Assembly (NCBI GenBank): GCA_946480885.1
Contig: CAMLLK010000035.1
Location: forward strand, 1-7,770
DNA: 7,770 nt
Origin: an uncultured Thermoproteales archaeon
GTDB lineage: Archaea; Thermoproteota; Thermoprotei; Thermoproteales; Thermoproteaceae
Direction of reading: 5' to 3'
The translations under genes and the position numbers were made by a program. Positions 5,916 through 7,770 of this stretch are shown here, one piece after another. Positions within the stretch are counted from its first letter, which is position 1. Each line of letters begins with the position of its first letter. The notes under the pieces are model-generated. The model saw nothing but the letters and a program-made list of their open reading frames with translations. It was not told where the DNA came from and ran no database searches.

Positions 5916-6011
5916 ATGAAAACAGATATGTTTCCGCGGGCTTTACATCTCATAATAGCAAATCCACTGGCTAAATCTATACAAGAACCTACCACAGAGA
6001 TACGGCGCTGA
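5916..6011 (+). CDS. Possible 31-residue peptide gene
   Basis: An ATG at 5916 opens a frame of 31 codons ending at TGA 6009-6011, starting MKTDMFPRALHLIIANP and ending EIRR. The only support is the TATA box about 32 nt upstream and the palindrome between them, which together look like a regulated promoter with a very short leader. There is no recognised domain and no cysteine motif. A frame of this length is easily found by chance. The segment could equally be the 5' part of an untranslated RNA, with the GC-rich hairpin at 6015-6028 downstream. Confidence 0.15.
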   Translation: MKTDMFPRALHLIIANPLAKSIQEPTTEIRR

Positions 6012-6014
6012 GGA

Positions 6015-6028
6015 GAGGCCGGAGCCTC
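6015..6028 (+). repeat. GC-rich hairpin within a short direct repeat
   Basis: GAGGC (6015-6019) and GCCTC (6024-6028) form a 5-bp stem with a 4-nt loop. The 8-mer CGGCGCTG occurs just before and at the end of this hairpin (6003-6010 and 6028-6035). No U-tract follows, so it is not an obvious terminator. Apart from this hairpin, and the promoter copy beginning at 6132, I see nothing recognisable in 6012-6163. Confidence 0.3.
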
Positions 6029-6131
6029 GGCGCTGTCGCAACGCCCGCAGTCTCCCAAGCCAGTGCTCAACCCCTTGACGAGGGAGCCGACAGCAGTGCA
6101 TACTCCAACGCCTTCGTAATCAAGTGATGAT

Positions 6132-6154
6132 GCGCAATGTTTATAAATCCGTTT
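6132..6154 (+). promoter_or_regulatory. Core promoter (BRE/TATA) of the second surface-protein gene, copy 2 of the 23-bp repeat
   Basis: This copy is identical over 23 bp to 2870-2892, with the TATA box TTTATAAA here at 6140-6147. The sequence immediately before each start is also alike (TTTGAGAC here, TTTGAGGC in copy 1), but the T-tract between the two conserved parts is 8 nt shorter. The start codon is therefore only about 20-24 nt from the box centre. Confidence 0.75.
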
Positions 6155-6163
6155 GTTTGAGAC

Positions 6164-7770
6164 ATGGTGACGAGAATAGTTCTGTGGATTGCGATTGCGG
6201 CGTTTGTAATAGCTGGTTATGTTGACGTCCACGTAGAGGGCGGGCCAGACGTTGAGAGCCTGCATTTGTATGTATGGAACGGCTCCGACTGGACGCCTGT
6301 TTATGTCATTTACCAGCCAGAGTTTATTGACACATACCTTGTCGCCACTGGCCAGTGGGTATTGATGCCCTACTACAACATGTCTAAATATGTCCTGCGC
6401 ATTCCCAGGGCGGCTCTGGCGCCGCAGGGGCCTCCACAAGTCCCGCCGGGGCTAGAGCGCTGGACTCTGGAGGTGGAGAACGGGACTAGAAAAGCGGTCA
6501 TAACGCTGGCAGTGGGCAGAGACCCGCTGAGGCGCGGCAACACAACTCTGGCCACATGGAAGGCGCTTGGTCAAGAAATAGTGAAGACGCCAAACCGGGG
6601 CAAAATTGACAGGCCGCCTAGGAGGGGGCCTCAGAACAGCCCAGATGGCGGCGATGTTGCAACCGCCAGCTACGCCGTGTCTACAGGCGCTACCGTATAC
6701 CCCATTGGAAGCCTCTATTTCAAATCGGCCTCCGTTGCTAGCACCTTCAGCACATACCTGCCCGTTGACTCGCCCACGGGCGAGACGAGGCTGTGCGGCT
6801 TGGACAATATGCACTGGGTTGGGTTTGAAGTTCAAAACTTCACCTTAGGGATTAAGGTGGATGGATATGTCACCGGGGGCTACCTCACTCTAGAAATTTA
6901 CAACTTAGACACGTGCACCTTAATAAGCAACACGCTCTTCGCACTTCCAAATACCGGGACCTACTGGACAAATATACAGATTAGCCTTCCCCAAGACAGC
7001 CAAATTGGCGTGAGGCTAAAGGCAAGCGGTAGGGCGGAGGTCGCGTTCATTTCAGCATATGTAGTTGCGAGGTATAAAAAGACTGTAAACAGCCTCGCCC
7101 AAATAGCAACTTCGAAGGTTATTTCAGCCTCTGCTCCTAGAATAAGCGTAAGTGGCAGGTACAAAGTGGGAGTCCTCTACGGACCTTACGTCGCGTATGA
7201 CGGCTTGGCGGGGAACTCCGCTGGTTCGAGCTACAGCAACGTATATGTTCCGCCGTCTACAGTAACGCTTACAGTGTATGGGCAGTACTGCCCGTTATTA
7301 AATGTACAGATTTATATCAACGGTATGTTATACACATCTGACCTTGTAAGCCCCGTCTCGACGACCCCTGCAGGTTATACTTGTACTTATAATGTTCCTT
7401 CGAAAACCTTACAGATAAGGCCCAGGGAGTACGCAGTATCTAAGGCCACTTATTCGGGCGGGGGCATCTCAGTCACAGTGGTATATACATTTTGGGGAAG
7501 TAGCGCAACCATAAGCTTTTCCGACAGACTCCAAATAGTATATGACAGGTGGATAGAGCCGTTCCATTCGCGCTATATAGACGTCAGTACTGGATTACCC
7601 TATCCCCAGTGGGGGACTGTATTACTCTATAACACATTACAAATTTTAGGACCAGTCAACAGCTCCACTCTGAACATAGTAACGGAAATAAGGGCCAGAA
7701 ACAATGAATTGATAATATCTCTTGCGCACAACTTGCTAAATCCCATGTTTCATGTATGCGGCGCTGAGTG
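6164..7770 (+). CDS. Large exported beta-rich surface protein, paralogue of the gene at 2910; 3' end beyond window
   Basis: The frame is open from ATG 6164 to the window end, giving at least 535 residues with no stop. The start must be the ATG at 6164 or the GTG at 6167, because TGA lies in frame at 6158-6160; the short distance from the TATA box slightly favours the GTG. MVTR plus a hydrophobic run to about residue 18 forms a signal peptide. The N-terminal domain shares ESxL, GS-W-P and PE spacing with the first paralogue (residues 31-60 here, 40-71 there). A linker with RPPRRG at 150-155 matches RPPRGG there. Later, YNTL (489-492) and ELIIS (515-519) correspond to YNTL (457-460) and ELVIS (491-495). 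Six sequons are visible (N39, N72, N106, N126, N225, N499). By this alignment roughly 195 residues remain beyond the window. Function unknown; cell-surface location is inferred. Confidence 0.85.
   Translation, partial: MVTRIVLWIAIAAFVIAGYVDVHVEGGPDVESLHLYVWNGSDWTPVYVIYQPEFIDTYLVATGQWVLMPYYNMSKYVLRIPRAALAPQGPPQVPPGLERWTLEVENGTRKAVITLAVGRDPLRRGNTTLATWKALGQEIVKTPNRGKIDRPPRRGPQNSPDGGDVATASYAVSTGATVYPIGSLYFKSASVASTFSTYLPVDSPTGETRLCGLDNMHWVGFEVQNFTLGIKVDGYVTGGYLTLEIYNLDTCTLISNTLFALPNTGTYWTNIQISLPQDSQIGVRLKASGRAEVAFISAYVVARYKKTVNSLAQIATSKVISASAPRISVSGRYKVGVLYGPYVAYDGLAGNSAGSSYSNVYVPPSTVTLTVYGQYCPLLNVQIYINGMLYTSDLVSPVSTTPAGYTCTYNVPSKTLQIRPREYAVSKATYSGGGISVTVVYTFWGSSATISFSDRLQIVYDRWIEPFHSRYIDVSTGLPYPQWGTVLLYNTLQILGPVNSSTLNIVTEIRARNNELIISLAHNLLNPMFHVCGAE

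Noticed and set aside
6124..6130. GTGATGA, matching the C box of archaeal C/D box guide RNAs
   Set aside because: No D box (CTGA) lies at a suitable distance downstream, and the segment runs straight into the promoter of the second surface gene.
5741..6439. Minus-strand open frame of 232 codons
   Set aside because: It runs through the promoter repeat and the signal-peptide region of the second surface protein on the other strand. The RIYKHCA string it shares with another minus-strand frame is only the translated promoter repeat.
40..7770. CRISPR arrays, tRNA or rRNA genes, insertion sequences, or known defence-system genes
   Set aside because: I found no regularly spaced repeats, tRNA T-arm with matching stems, transposase-like frame, or nuclease, helicase or toxin motifs on either strand.

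Overview
The window looks like the end of a contig from a hyperthermophilic crenarchaeon, probably of the Thermoproteales (Pyrobaculum-like). The evidence is moderately GC-rich DNA, archaeal TATA boxes about 20-30 nt upstream of start codons with little or no leader, GTG starts, and proteins typical of that group. No hallmark of a known defence system, CRISPR array, transposon, tRNA or rRNA is visible.

Layout. Positions 1-39 are not genomic: they match the Illumina P5/read-1 adapter with one mismatch, so the real sequence begins at 40 and the first gene is cut off there. Positions 40-2655 hold a run of minus-strand genes, most with a visible TATA box of their own: a radical SAM protein related to spore photoproduct lyase (40-774, C-terminus missing), a RecA/KaiC-like ATPase (810-1577), a small hydrophobic-anchored protein whose start appears broken (1660-1936), and a calcineurin-like metallophosphoesterase (2023-2655). 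The divergent gap 2656-2909 carries promoters in both directions and a nested inverted repeat that could be a small structured RNA.

Positions 2910-7770 are the most unusual part, a plus-strand cell-surface locus. A 706-residue exported beta-rich protein (2910-5030) overlaps by 23 bp a five-segment membrane protein (5008-5562). After a 570-bp gap that may contain a decayed gene, a second large exported protein (from 6164, open to the window end, at least 535 residues) begins. The two large proteins are diverged paralogues: both have a signal peptide, a similar N-terminal domain, a basic Pro-rich linker containing RPPR, then beta-rich domains with collinear YNTL and ELxIS motifs. Both are driven by the same 23-bp core promoter, repeated exactly, so they are probably co-expressed.

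The likely reading is a duplicated family of glycosylated surface or appendage proteins of unknown function, with a small integral membrane partner. I cannot assign a function from sequence alone. The neighbouring minus-strand genes look like housekeeping or accessory genes unrelated to it.
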